DNA of 64,000 nt, taken from contig NZ_CP085167.1 in NCBI RefSeq assembly GCF_022788715.1, positions 617,001-681,000 of the forward strand, written 5' to 3'. How positions within the stretch are numbered: the first letter of the stretch is position 1; every line of letters begins with the position of its first letter. Shown piece by piece: positions 32,844 to 42,003 of the stretch. The notes under the pieces are model-generated. The model saw only the letters and a list, made by a program, of their open reading frames with translations, was not told the origin of the DNA and did not search any database. This DNA comes from Sulfitobacter sp. DSM 110093. GTDB lineage: Bacteria > Pseudomonadota > Alphaproteobacteria > Rhodobacterales > Rhodobacteraceae. Position numbers and translations under genes: made by a program.

Positions 32844-35800
32844 GTGAAACATCTTCATTGTCGAAAAATGCTGTGCGGCGTTTCCTTATCCGTTTGCGCC
32901 ACAGTCGCCATGACAGCCGCGGAAGCCGGGGATTTCTCTATCGATTGGTCGACATTCGATTGGCCCGCAGGATTTGCCGGGCCCCTGGTGCGAACCTTAG
33001 ATGATCAATACGGCTTTGAGATTGATGCGACCGTAGAGATGACAGGGCTGCTGCGCTCCTATAGCACTGATGCGCAGGGCAACCCGATTTTTAGCCCGGA
33101 TGACGTAGACATTTTCGGCGGCGGTGTGGAATCATTGGTTGTCATCGGCGATGCCGCGCTGAACGCGGGGCGGCGCGGGGATGACAGGATCACCGCAAGC
33201 GTATCGGCAAGCTCTGGCGGAGTGGCGTTTCAAGTCGACAACCTATCGGTCGATATCCTCGACTTGGATCCCACAGATGCGCACAGCACGGGCGATCGGT
33301 GCGACTTTGTCACTGCCTTTGGTGACAACGGCAACCCGAGCATTAGCACGCTAGGCTCCGCGCCCACCGTGGTTGTTGGCCCCGGTCTGGGCTCTGGCGA
33401 TACGGGACTGCTGAATGCAAACGAGGCGCAGTGTTTGTTCATCGAAGGGAGCGCCGTTCTTTCTCCTACATCCGACAACGATCCGAACGGGTCGATCCGG
33501 CTTACCTATCCCGACGCAACCTCGCGGATCGAGATTTGGTACGATGAAAGCATCGGTGAGGTGCGCAGCTACTACAACCCTGTGACGCTGCCTTACGACG
33601 CGGGCGCGCGGGGGATTGGCATTTTTGCAGAGGTGAATTTCACCACGGATCAGACCATCGACCTTACGCGTTTCACCAGCCCGCTGTCCGCGCTCCAAGG
33701 CAATACGATTACCTTTATCTATGAGGTGACGAACACAGGCGAGCTGCCCTTTAATCCGAACCAAGATGTGGTGATCCAAGACAGCCTTGTAGACACGGTC
33801 ACTTGCCCCGCGATCACCGCACCCGTGGCACCCGGTGGCACGGTAACCTGTACGGCGGAATATACTGTTACGGCCGCTGATGCGCTGTCGGGCGCGGTCG
33901 ATAGCACGGCAACTGCAGGGATCGGTGCAATCGGCACGCCTTTCGTATCCCGCCTGCAATCCAACCCAGAGAATGCCAGCATCGTCGCCAATGTTCTGTC
34001 GACCGATACGGGGCCGCAAACCTGTACGCCGCAATCTGTCTTTGGGCAGCCGCGCACCCAATTGGCAGGTGCGGGGAGCGCCTTCGCGCTGACCACCTCA
34101 GACATCTTCGTTTATGACAATGTCACCACAGACATTAACGGTAACGATTTGGATGTCGTGTTTCAGGCGACACAAATTAGTAACGCCATAAACGTCAATA
34201 TTGACGGGACGCTCGAAGCGCGAATGACGCCGACTGACAATGGTTTTGTCACCTACCGGCTACGTCTTGTCCAAGACGGCAGTGCGACCCCGTCCAACCC
34301 CCAAGGGACGCCGGTCGAGCAAAGCCGCATGAACGGTGTGATCATTCAGCAGACCGATGTGGACAGCCGCGACACAACGGATGACAGTTCTGACGTTGTC
34401 GGCCCTTTGCTTGCACCCGATGGAATTTCATATTTTCACACCGCACCGCTTGCCTCATTCCCCGCTAATGGGCAGGCCGTCACGATGGACCCCGCCAAGT
34501 CTGGCGATCCGACCAATTGGATTGATGAGCCGAATGAGAGCAGTTTCGACAACTATGTGACCTACGAATACAGCACCTTTACGGAAGGTGAATTCATTCA
34601 CGGCTATACCGGAACTTCGCAAAATGATGCGGCGCGCGGTTCTTCGATCCGGCTCTGCGCGGTGACGAATACCTCGGCCAGCGTGGTGGCGGGCGACGAT
34701 GACTATACGGCGACCCCCCTTAACAGCTTGCTGGGTGGCACCGCCGGAGAGGTCATGACCAACGACACGATCAACGGCCTGCCAGCCGCCTTCCCAACCG
34801 CAACGCTGGATGTCCTAACCGAGGCCGTGCCACAAAACACCGGCGACCCGGTGCCCGTACTTGAGACACAAGGCGCAGATGCGGGTCGGGTGATTGTTCC
34901 GCCCGGCGTGCCTTCTGGCACCTATGAGATCGAGTATGAGCTTTGCGACAGCCTAGACCCCACGCAATGTGACCGGGCGCGTGTAATCATCGCTGTCTTT
35001 GATGGGTTGGGCGTCGATTTTGGCGATGCGCCGATTTCATATCTGACGGCATCCCATGGGGTGAGCGATACGCCCCTCATCTACCTTGGAAACGTCCCGC
35101 CCGATATTGAACTTGTGGCACAATCTGACGCTTCGGCCACGGCGGATGACTTGCTGGATACTGATGACGAAGACGCGGTGGTTTTCCCATTAATGACCCA
35201 AGGTGTGATTAGCACGCTCAATGTTCCGGTCACGGGTGTGGGCTACCTTCAGACGTGGATCGACTTTAATGGCGATGGGGTTTTCGAAGGCTCTTTTGGC
35301 GAAAACATCGCAAGCGATCTGCGCGACGATGGCACCGGGTTCGATGACGTGGCGGGCGATGGCGTGATCCAGATCGACGTGAGCGTGCCCAGCGATGCCA
35401 CGACCTCTACTACTTTCGCGCGCTTCCGCTATTCTTCCGAGGCTGGGTTGCCTGTCGCCAGTTTTGCCGTCGACGGCGAGGTCGAGGATTACTCGCTTGT
35501 GATCGCGGCTGCCGATCTGGTGGACCGGGGTGATGCACCTGCAAGCTATGGCGAACCGCGTCACATCATTGTGCCGGACATCTATCTTGGCGGTGGGTTG
35601 CCCGATTCCGAGACTGAGACCATGTATAGTTCTAACGCGGATGGGGACGATCTTGATGGGATTGACGATGAGGATTCCATCGCCGTCTTTCCGGTGCTTG
35701 AAGCAGGTACGATCGTGCCGCTGACCATTCAAACCCATGAGACGTTAAGTGTGCAGCTTGCCCTTGGCATACCTGTGATCGAAGGTATCACAAACCTCCA

Positions 35801-37949
35801 AGTGTGGATCGACTTCAACCAGAACAATGTCTTTGACCCGACCGAGCAGGTCGCCGTCAACTTCCGCGATGGTGGTCTTGGCGATACTGATGGCAGCTTC
35901 AACAACCAGATCACCCTGAATATCCCGGTGCCCGCCGACATCGGCAATGGCACCAGCTTTGCGCGCGTCCGTTGGTCGACGTCGAGCGCGCTGACCCAAG
36001 ACCCGTTCAGCGGTTTGAACTTCGATGGGGAGGTCGAGGATTACCTTGTGACCCTCGTCAATCTGCTTCCGCAAGGCGCAATAGAGGGCACACTTTACGA
36101 AGACGCCGACAGTTCTGGCAGCCGCGATGGGGCGGAAACCACATTGCCTGCGGGCATTGGCGTGACGCTTTTCGATGATGCCGGCACCCCGGTTGACCCT
36201 GCGGATGACACGGTTGTCGGGACAACCGAAACCGATGCGGCGGGGGCCTATCTGTTCAGCAACCTTGACACGGCACGCGGCTATCTGGTGGAGGTGGATG
36301 AGACAGATCCCGAGATTCCTGCGGGGCTGGTTCTGACCACTGGCAACCCGATCGCAAGCCTTGCCGTTGATATCGGAAGCGGCAGCGCCGTCAGCTATGA
36401 CTTTGGGTTTGAAAATGCGCCGACACAGGCCGATCTGGCGCTCGCTCAGACCATCCTGCACGCCGGGGACGGTACGCCCGCGACCGAGGCAGCGGCGGGG
36501 GATGCGTTGGATATTGTGTTGACCCTATCGAACAGTGGCCCCGGCAGCCCGTCAGATGTTCGCGTGCTTGATCTGATCCCTGATGGCTTTGCTTATGTCT
36601 CTGATGATGCGGCGGCGCAGGGCGATAGTTATGACCCCGCGACCGGGGTGTGGTTGCTCGGCGATCTTCTTGCGGGCAGCAGCCATAGTCTGACGATCCG
36701 CGTGACAATGCAGAGCGACGGGACATATGAAAATCAGGCAGAGATCATCGGCAGCTCGCTGATCGACCCAGACAGTGATCCCGACACCGGCGCGCTGGTG
36801 GATGATCTGGGCGACGGGTTGGTAGACGATGATGAGGCACGCGCCAGCGTGACCCTTAGCACAACCGGACCCGTCCTTTCCGGTACAGTCTTTTTTGACA
36901 TCGGTGCCAGCGGCGCGGCCTATGACGGAACGCAGCAGAGCGGTGAACAGGGAACAGATCGCGCCAAAGTGCAGATATTTGATGCGGGTGGCGTGTTGCT
37001 TGCTACGCCCGCCGTGGCGGCGGATGGCATATGGCGCGCGACTTTGCCTGATGGGTATAGCGGTGCGGTCACTGTCACAGCATTGCCCGGCACTGGCCTG
37101 TTGAACGTGTCAGAGAGCGGCGCCGCACTGCCGGGGCTGGTCAACAGTGACCCGTATGATGGCAGCATCACCTTCACACCTGCGGCGGCCACGTCCTATG
37201 CTACGCTCGATTTCGGCATGGTCGAAGCGGCCCGGTTGAACCAGTCGCAAGAGAGAACTATCCGAGCCGGGCAGGTCTTGGCGCTGCGGCATGAATATAT
37301 CGCCGCCGCACCGGGCAGCGTATCGTTCAGCATCGCGGGCGAAGCCTCTACCCCCGACGGGGCATTCTCAACCGCGCTTTACGAAGACACAGATTGCGAC
37401 GGCACAGCCGATCAAACGATCACTGGACCGCTGTCAACCGATGCGGGCACGCTGATTTGCGTGCTGGCAAGGGTCACTGCCTCAGGTGCCGCGACGCAGG
37501 GATCGACCTATCGTTTCGACCTTTTGGCCGATACCAGCTATGGTGCCAGCGGGTTGAGCCAGCAAAACGACAACACGGATCGATTGGTGGTAGAGGCGGC
37601 CCAAGGCACGCTGCAACTGACCAAAACCGTCCGCAATGTGACCCAAGGCAGCCCCGAAGGGGTCAGCAACGGTGCCTCTGCCGGGGATTTGCTGGAATAC
37701 CGCATCTATGTCGAAACCGTCGGCACCGTGCCCGCGCGTGATATCGTCGTCTACGACAGAACGCCGCCCTATACTGCGCTGTCATCTGCGGTGCCCAGCC
37801 CGATTACATTGGCCGATGGGGTGGAGTGCACGCTGGATGAACCGCTGGCAAATGCACCGGGCTATGATGGTGCATTGCGCTGGTCCTGCACGGGGGTGCT
37901 GCAACCGGGCGCGCAGGGATTTGTTGCCTTCGAAGTCAGCATTCAATAG
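32844..37949 (+). CDS. Giant exported protein with DUF11, GEVED and SdrD-B-like modules
   Basis: 1701 aa from GTG 32844 (GAAAGG 7 bp upstream); in-frame GTG at 32799 and ATG at 32820 are alternatives. N-terminal signal near MLCGVSLSVCATVAMTAAEA. Modules by residue: DUF11-like (about 270-360), two GEVED domains (about 720-890 and 890-1070; DFGDAPISYL, WIDFNGDGVFEGSFGEN, VDGEVEDYSLVI), SdrD-B-like (1075-1190; GTLYEDADSSGSRDGAETTL), DUF11 (1190-1340), a second SdrD-B-like unit (1340-1460) and a final DUF11 (1585-1700). Such proteins are large secreted adhesins or matrix proteins. No anchor motif or RTX repeat is visible. Same regulatory element as the other surface genes. Confidence 0.82.
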   Translation: MKHLHCRKMLCGVSLSVCATVAMTAAEAGDFSIDWSTFDWPAGFAGPLVRTLDDQYGFEIDATVEMTGLLRSYSTDAQGNPIFSPDDVDIFGGGVESLVVIGDAALNAGRRGDDRITASVSASSGGVAFQVDNLSVDILDLDPTDAHSTGDRCDFVTAFGDNGNPSISTLGSAPTVVVGPGLGSGDTGLLNANEAQCLFIEGSAVLSPTSDNDPNGSIRLTYPDATSRIEIWYDESIGEVRSYYNPVTLPYDAGARGIGIFAEVNFTTDQTIDLTRFTSPLSALQGNTITFIYEVTNTGELPFNPNQDVVIQDSLVDTVTCPAITAPVAPGGTVTCTAEYTVTAADALSGAVDSTATAGIGAIGTPFVSRLQSNPENASIVANVLSTDTGPQTCTPQSVFGQPRTQLAGAGSAFALTTSDIFVYDNVTTDINGNDLDVVFQATQISNAINVNIDGTLEARMTPTDNGFVTYRLRLVQDGSATPSNPQGTPVEQSRMNGVIIQQTDVDSRDTTDDSSDVVGPLLAPDGISYFHTAPLASFPANGQAVTMDPAKSGDPTNWIDEPNESSFDNYVTYEYSTFTEGEFIHGYTGTSQNDAARGSSIRLCAVTNTSASVVAGDDDYTATPLNSLLGGTAGEVMTNDTINGLPAAFPTATLDVLTEAVPQNTGDPVPVLETQGADAGRVIVPPGVPSGTYEIEYELCDSLDPTQCDRARVIIAVFDGLGVDFGDAPISYLTASHGVSDTPLIYLGNVPPDIELVAQSDASATADDLLDTDDEDAVVFPLMTQGVISTLNVPVTGVGYLQTWIDFNGDGVFEGSFGENIASDLRDDGTGFDDVAGDGVIQIDVSVPSDATTSTTFARFRYSSEAGLPVASFAVDGEVEDYSLVIAAADLVDRGDAPASYGEPRHIIVPDIYLGGGLPDSETETMYSSNADGDDLDGIDDEDSIAVFPVLEAGTIVPLTIQTHETLSVQLALGIPVIEGITNLQVWIDFNQNNVFDPTEQVAVNFRDGGLGDTDGSFNNQITLNIPVPADIGNGTSFARVRWSTSSALTQDPFSGLNFDGEVEDYLVTLVNLLPQGAIEGTLYEDADSSGSRDGAETTLPAGIGVTLFDDAGTPVDPADDTVVGTTETDAAGAYLFSNLDTARGYLVEVDETDPEIPAGLVLTTGNPIASLAVDIGSGSAVSYDFGFENAPTQADLALAQTILHAGDGTPATEAAAGDALDIVLTLSNSGPGSPSDVRVLDLIPDGFAYVSDDAAAQGDSYDPATGVWLLGDLLAGSSHSLTIRVTMQSDGTYENQAEIIGSSLIDPDSDPDTGALVDDLGDGLVDDDEARASVTLSTTGPVLSGTVFFDIGASGAAYDGTQQSGEQGTDRAKVQIFDAGGVLLATPAVAADGIWRATLPDGYSGAVTVTALPGTGLLNVSESGAALPGLVNSDPYDGSITFTPAAATSYATLDFGMVEAARLNQSQERTIRAGQVLALRHEYIAAAPGSVSFSIAGEASTPDGAFSTALYEDTDCDGTADQTITGPLSTDAGTLICVLARVTASGAATQGSTYRFDLLADTSYGASGLSQQNDNTDRLVVEAAQGTLQLTKTVRNVTQGSPEGVSNGASAGDLLEYRIYVETVGTVPARDIVVYDRTPPYTALSSAVPSPITLADGVECTLDEPLANAPGYDGALRWSCTGVLQPGAQGFVAFEVSIQ

Positions 37950-38054
37950 CCAAAACACGGGTCGCTTTTGCAGGCGGCCCTGCACCCTCCTAATCCCTGA
38001 TCCGACGATGTGCCCTGTTGCATCCCCGCGCACCGCGGCTTAACACGCAATAGT

Positions 38055-38073
38055 TTACTAAAAGAATCGGATT
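38055..38073 (+). promoter_or_regulatory. Candidate iron-responsive operator before the siderophore ABC operon
   Basis: TTACTAAAAGAATCGGATT, 14 bp before the GTG start of the binding-protein gene. A 19-mer at 41913-41931, before the receptor gene, matches it at 16 of 19 positions (TTACTAAA, then TC and GATT). Shared sites before functionally linked iron genes suggest one repressor (Fur, RirA or Irr type); which one is unknown. Confidence 0.5.
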
Positions 38074-38086
38074 AAAGGGGGCCAAA

Positions 38087-39055
38087 GTGCTCAGAACTTT
38101 GTCAATCATTTGTGTGGCTTTGGGCGCGACTGCCGCCATGGCCCAGGACTTTCCCGTCACCGTTGAACACGCCTTTGGCGAAACGGTTGTCGCAGAGCGC
38201 CCCGAGCGGGTGGTTTCGGTTGGTTGGGCCAACCACGAAGTGCCCTTGGCCCTCGGCATTGTCCCGGTCGGTTTCGCACGCGCCTCCTGGGGTGATGACG
38301 ATGGCGATGGGTTGCTGCCATGGGTGACCGAAGCGCTCGACGAATTGGGCGCTGAGGTGCCAACGCTTTTCGATGAGGGCGACGGGATTGACTTCGAAGC
38401 CGTGGCCAGCACCCAACCTGATGTGATCCTCGCCGCATATTCCGGCCTGTCGCAGTCCGACTATGAAACGCTAAGCCGTATCGCACCGGTTATCGCCTAT
38501 CCCGAAGCGGCGTGGACAACCACATGGCGCGAGATGATCCGCCAGAATGCTGCCGGCCTTGGCATGGCCGAGGAGGGCGACGCGATGGTCGCCGAAATCG
38601 AAACACGCATCGAAACCGCCCGCGCAGAGCATCCTGAACTGGCAGGCAAAACCGGCATGTTCGTAACTCACCTTGATCCGCGTGACCTCAGTACCATCGG
38701 TTTTTATGCTGCCGCCGACCAGCGCGTGCAATTCCTGACCGATATTGGCATGGCGACACCCCAAGCGGTGCGTGACGCCAGTGAGGCAGGAAAATACTCA
38801 GGCCGCGTCAGTGCAGAACGGATCGACCTATTTGAAGACGTGGACGTGGTGGTCACCTATGGCAATCAGGCACGGTTGGATGAGTTGACGAAAAACCCGT
38901 TGATCGCACGGTTCCCGGCGGTTGCCCGTGGGTCGGTTGTGCTGCTCGCGAATGATCCAATGGGCACCGCTGCTAACCCGACGCCGCTGTCGATTGACTA
39001 TGTGCTCGACGATTACCTCGCGCGCCTGAGCGCCGCAGCCACGCGCGCCGAATAA
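38087..39055 (+). CDS. Iron-siderophore ABC transporter substrate-binding protein
   Basis: 322 aa from GTG with a signal peptide (cleavage near AAMAQDF). FepB/FhuD-like periplasmic binding protein: ERPERVVSVGWANHEVPLAL, TQPDVILAAYSGLSQSDYETL and RIAPVIAYPE are family landmarks. It delivers a ferric siderophore to the membrane permeases that follow. Its TAA shares its last base with the ATG of the first permease (TAATG), so the genes are translationally coupled. Siderophore type not predictable. Confidence 0.9.
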   Translation: MLRTLSIICVALGATAAMAQDFPVTVEHAFGETVVAERPERVVSVGWANHEVPLALGIVPVGFARASWGDDDGDGLLPWVTEALDELGAEVPTLFDEGDGIDFEAVASTQPDVILAAYSGLSQSDYETLSRIAPVIAYPEAAWTTTWREMIRQNAAGLGMAEEGDAMVAEIETRIETARAEHPELAGKTGMFVTHLDPRDLSTIGFYAAADQRVQFLTDIGMATPQAVRDASEAGKYSGRVSAERIDLFEDVDVVVTYGNQARLDELTKNPLIARFPAVARGSVVLLANDPMGTAANPTPLSIDYVLDDYLARLSAAATRAE

Positions 39056-40056
39056 TGCAGGTGCAGCGCCCCCAGCGGTTGGCAGGCTTTGCGCTTTTGC
39101 TCGGTTTGTTGGCTCTGATGACGGGCCTGTCGCTGACCGTGGGCGCGCGTTCTGTCCCATGGGACGAGATCTGGGCGGGGATAACCGGCCAGATCGAAAC
39201 CATCGGGGCTGCGGCGGTTGCAGTGCGGATGCCGCGCACGGCGCTGGCCATATTGGCGGGTGCCGCGCTTGGTCTTGCGGGGGCGGTGATGCAGGGCATC
39301 AGCCGCAACCCGCTGGCCGATCCGGGCATCTTGGGTGTCAACGCGGGGGCGGCGCTGTTTGTCGTTGTGGGCATCGCTTGGTTCGACATCAACGGTGCGC
39401 ATAGTTATCTGTGGCTCGGGATCGCCGGGGCGGGGGTGACGGCGGTCTTCGTCTATCTGATCGGCTCAGCCGGTCAGGGCGGGGCGACGCCGCTGAAACT
39501 CACCCTTGCGGGCACGGCGACCTCGGTCGCGGTATCGGCCTTTATCATCGCGGTGGTGCTACCGCGCAACGATATCGCGGGCTCTGTGCAATCTTGGCAG
39601 GTCGGCGGTGTTGGCGGTGCAAGTTTCGAGACACTTTTGCCTGCAGTGCCCTTTGCCTTGGTCGGCTTGCTATTAAGCCTTGCATCGGCCCGCGTTCTGA
39701 ATGCGTTGGCTCTGGGCGAAGAGCTTGCCACTGGCCTTGGTCAAAGCGTCGCCTTGGGGCGCCTCATGGCTGCGGCGGGGGCGGTGATCCTATGTGGCAC
39801 GGCGACGGCGCTTTGCGGGCCGATTGGTTTTGTCGGGCTGGTGGTGCCGCATCTGTGTCGGATGATTGCCGGGGTGGATTACAAGCTCGTGCTGCCGCTG
39901 TCGGCGCTGGCAGGCGCCTCGATGTTGGGGCTGTCGGATGTGCTGGGCCGTATCGTCGCGCGGCCGAATGAATTGGACGTTGGTATTGTTACCGCCTTTG
40001 TCGGCGCGCCCTTCTTTATCTGGACGGTGCGCAATCACAGGATGCGCGGGTTATGA
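39055..40056 (+). CDS. FecCD-family iron-siderophore ABC permease (first)
   Basis: 333 aa with about nine or ten membrane helices. Family landmarks: VRMPRTALAILAGAALGLAG, GAVMQGISRNPLADPGILGV, and the cytoplasmic loop GFVGLVVPHLCRMIAG that contacts the ATPase. It forms a heterodimer with the second permease. Overlaps it by ATGA at 40053. Confidence 0.93.
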   Translation: MQVQRPQRLAGFALLLGLLALMTGLSLTVGARSVPWDEIWAGITGQIETIGAAAVAVRMPRTALAILAGAALGLAGAVMQGISRNPLADPGILGVNAGAALFVVVGIAWFDINGAHSYLWLGIAGAGVTAVFVYLIGSAGQGGATPLKLTLAGTATSVAVSAFIIAVVLPRNDIAGSVQSWQVGGVGGASFETLLPAVPFALVGLLLSLASARVLNALALGEELATGLGQSVALGRLMAAAGAVILCGTATALCGPIGFVGLVVPHLCRMIAGVDYKLVLPLSALAGASMLGLSDVLGRIVARPNELDVGIVTAFVGAPFFIWTVRNHRMRGL

Positions 40057-41084
40057 GTGATATGAGCCTTGCCGCCCCTCTGGCGCCCCGCAAAGCAGGC
40101 ACGCGTCGCCTGCAGGTATTGGTGTTTCTGGCAGCGCTGGTGTTAGGCCTTGTCTTGCTGACACTCAGCTGCGGGCGCGGCTGTCTGGCACCGGGCGATG
40201 TTGTGGCCGCGCTGACCGGTGCGCCGGGGGCCAATGCATCTTTCGTGGTGTCCGAGCTGCGGTTGCCCCGTGCGGTGATGGGGTTGCTGGCAGGGTTCAG
40301 TTTTGGCTTGGGCGGGGTGGCGTTTCAGATCATGCTGCGCAACCCGCTAGCCAGCCCCGACATCATTGGCATCAGCGCCAGCGCGGGCGCGGCGGCGGTC
40401 TTTGCCATTGTTATTCTGGCCTTCGATGGCTGGCTTGTGTCGCTTGTCGCGGTGCTGGCAGGATTGGGTGTGGCCGCCATGATTTGGGCTCTGTCGTCGC
40501 GCCGGGGTGCTGCTGGTGCACGGTTGATTCTGATCGGGATCGGCGTCTCGGCCATGCTCGACAGTGTGACGGCCTATGTCCTGCTAGAGGCCCCTGCGTG
40601 GGACCGTGCCGAGGCGATGCGCTGGCTGACCGGCAGCCTGAATGGCATGCAACTGGTGCAGGCCTTGCCCGTGGCCGGGGCGCTGCTGGTGTTTGGCGGG
40701 CTTTTGGCCTGCACCGCCCGTGATCTGGAGGTGCTGCGTCTTGGCGATGACACCGCCGAAGCGCTTGGTGTCCGGTCGGATGTCACGCGGCTAAGGGTTA
40801 CGCTTGCGGCTGTGGGGCTTGTGGCCATCGCCACGTCGGCCACCGGGCCAATCGCATTCGTTGCCTTTCTGTCTGGCCCCATCGCAGCACGGCTTTTGCC
40901 GGGCTCGCGCGGCTTGCTTTTGGGGGCCGGACTGGTGGGCGCTGTGCTCGTCATCGCTGGGGATTACGCAGGGCAGTTCCTATTGCCCGCGCGCCTGCCT
41001 GTGGGTGTCATCACTGGCGCGATCGGCGCGCCGTTCCTTTTATATCTCATCGTTCGCGCCAATAGAAATGGGGGCACATTATGA
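40053..41084 (+). CDS. FecCD-family iron-siderophore ABC permease (second)
   Basis: 343 aa, same family: LRLPRAVMGLLAGFSFGLGG, FQIMLRNPLASPDIIGIS and GPIAFVAFLSGPIAARLLPG. Partner of the preceding permease in the inner-membrane channel. Overlaps the ATPase start by ATGA at 41081. Confidence 0.93.
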   Translation: MSDMSLAAPLAPRKAGTRRLQVLVFLAALVLGLVLLTLSCGRGCLAPGDVVAALTGAPGANASFVVSELRLPRAVMGLLAGFSFGLGGVAFQIMLRNPLASPDIIGISASAGAAAVFAIVILAFDGWLVSLVAVLAGLGVAAMIWALSSRRGAAGARLILIGIGVSAMLDSVTAYVLLEAPAWDRAEAMRWLTGSLNGMQLVQALPVAGALLVFGGLLACTARDLEVLRLGDDTAEALGVRSDVTRLRVTLAAVGLVAIATSATGPIAFVAFLSGPIAARLLPGSRGLLLGAGLVGAVLVIAGDYAGQFLLPARLPVGVITGAIGAPFLLYLIVRANRNGGTL

Positions 41085-41905
41085 CCCACGATCACCGTCT
41101 CGAAACGCGCAATCTGGGCGCGGGTTATGAAAAGCGTGTTATTCTGGAGGATGTCTCCCTTACCGTGCCAGCGGGTAAGATCACAGCGATCGTGGGGGGC
41201 AATGCGTCGGGCAAGTCGACGCTCTTGCGGACGCTGGCGCGTATTTTACAGCCGAAATCCGGTGCGGTGCTGCTTGATGGGCAGTCGGTTCACCGCATGA
41301 AATCACGTAAGTTGGCGCAAGTCATGGGGTTGCTGCCGCAATCGCCCATCGCGCCTGAGGGCATTGCCGTGGCTGATCTGGTCGGGCGCGGGCGGCATCC
41401 GCATCAGGGGTTGTTTTCGCGCTGGTCGGCAGAAGATGACAGCGCCGTGGCCCGCGCGCTGTCCGCGACCGGGACCGAAGAGTTGGCTGAGCGAGACCTT
41501 GATACGCTTTCAGGCGGGCAACGTCAGCGGGTCTGGATCGCCATGGCGCTGGCCCAAGAGACCGATCTGCTGCTGTTGGATGAGCCGACCACCTTCTTGG
41601 ACGTGGCGCATCAGATCGAAGTTCTGGACCTTTTGGTCGACCTTAACACCGCGCAGGGCACAACAATCATCATGGTGCTGCACGATCTCAACCTTGCTGC
41701 TCGCTATGCCGACCACCTGATCGCCGTGGGCGATGGCGGCATCCGTGCCGAGGGGCCGCCCGCTGACGTTCTGACAGAAGAGATGGTGAAAACCGTCTTC
41801 GGCCTTTCGTGCCGTATCGTCAGCGACCCCGTCTCGCAGACCCCCTGCATGGTGCCGATTGGGCGCCATAAAACTGTGCACTCCCACAAAGAGGCCGCAG
41901 CCTGA
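41081..41905 (+). CDS. Iron-siderophore ABC transporter ATPase (FepC-like)
   Basis: 274 aa. Walker A IVGGNASGKSTLLRTLA, Q-loop GLLPQSPIAPEG, signature LSGGQRQRVWIAMAL, Walker B LLLLDEPTTFLD and switch His in VLHDLNLAARYADH. Energises the FecCD permeases. Last gene of the four-gene operon. Confidence 0.95.
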   Translation: MTHDHRLETRNLGAGYEKRVILEDVSLTVPAGKITAIVGGNASGKSTLLRTLARILQPKSGAVLLDGQSVHRMKSRKLAQVMGLLPQSPIAPEGIAVADLVGRGRHPHQGLFSRWSAEDDSAVARALSATGTEELAERDLDTLSGGQRQRVWIAMALAQETDLLLLDEPTTFLDVAHQIEVLDLLVDLNTAQGTTIIMVLHDLNLAARYADHLIAVGDGGIRAEGPPADVLTEEMVKTVFGLSCRIVSDPVSQTPCMVPIGRHKTVHSHKEAAA

Positions 41906-41912
41906 GAATAAC

Positions 41913-41931
41913 TTACTAAATTAGTCAGATT
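41913..41931 (+). promoter_or_regulatory. Candidate iron-responsive operator before the receptor gene
   Basis: TTACTAAATTAGTCAGATT, matching 38055-38073 at most positions, 72 bp before the receptor start. Its first 15 bases are close to palindromic (TTACTAAATTAGTCA). Confidence 0.5.
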
Positions 41932-42003
41932 GACTCTGGCGCTCTCCGTATCATAGGCGTAAGGGAATCCCGACTGATTAACTAGGTTATTACGGAGACC
42001 GCC

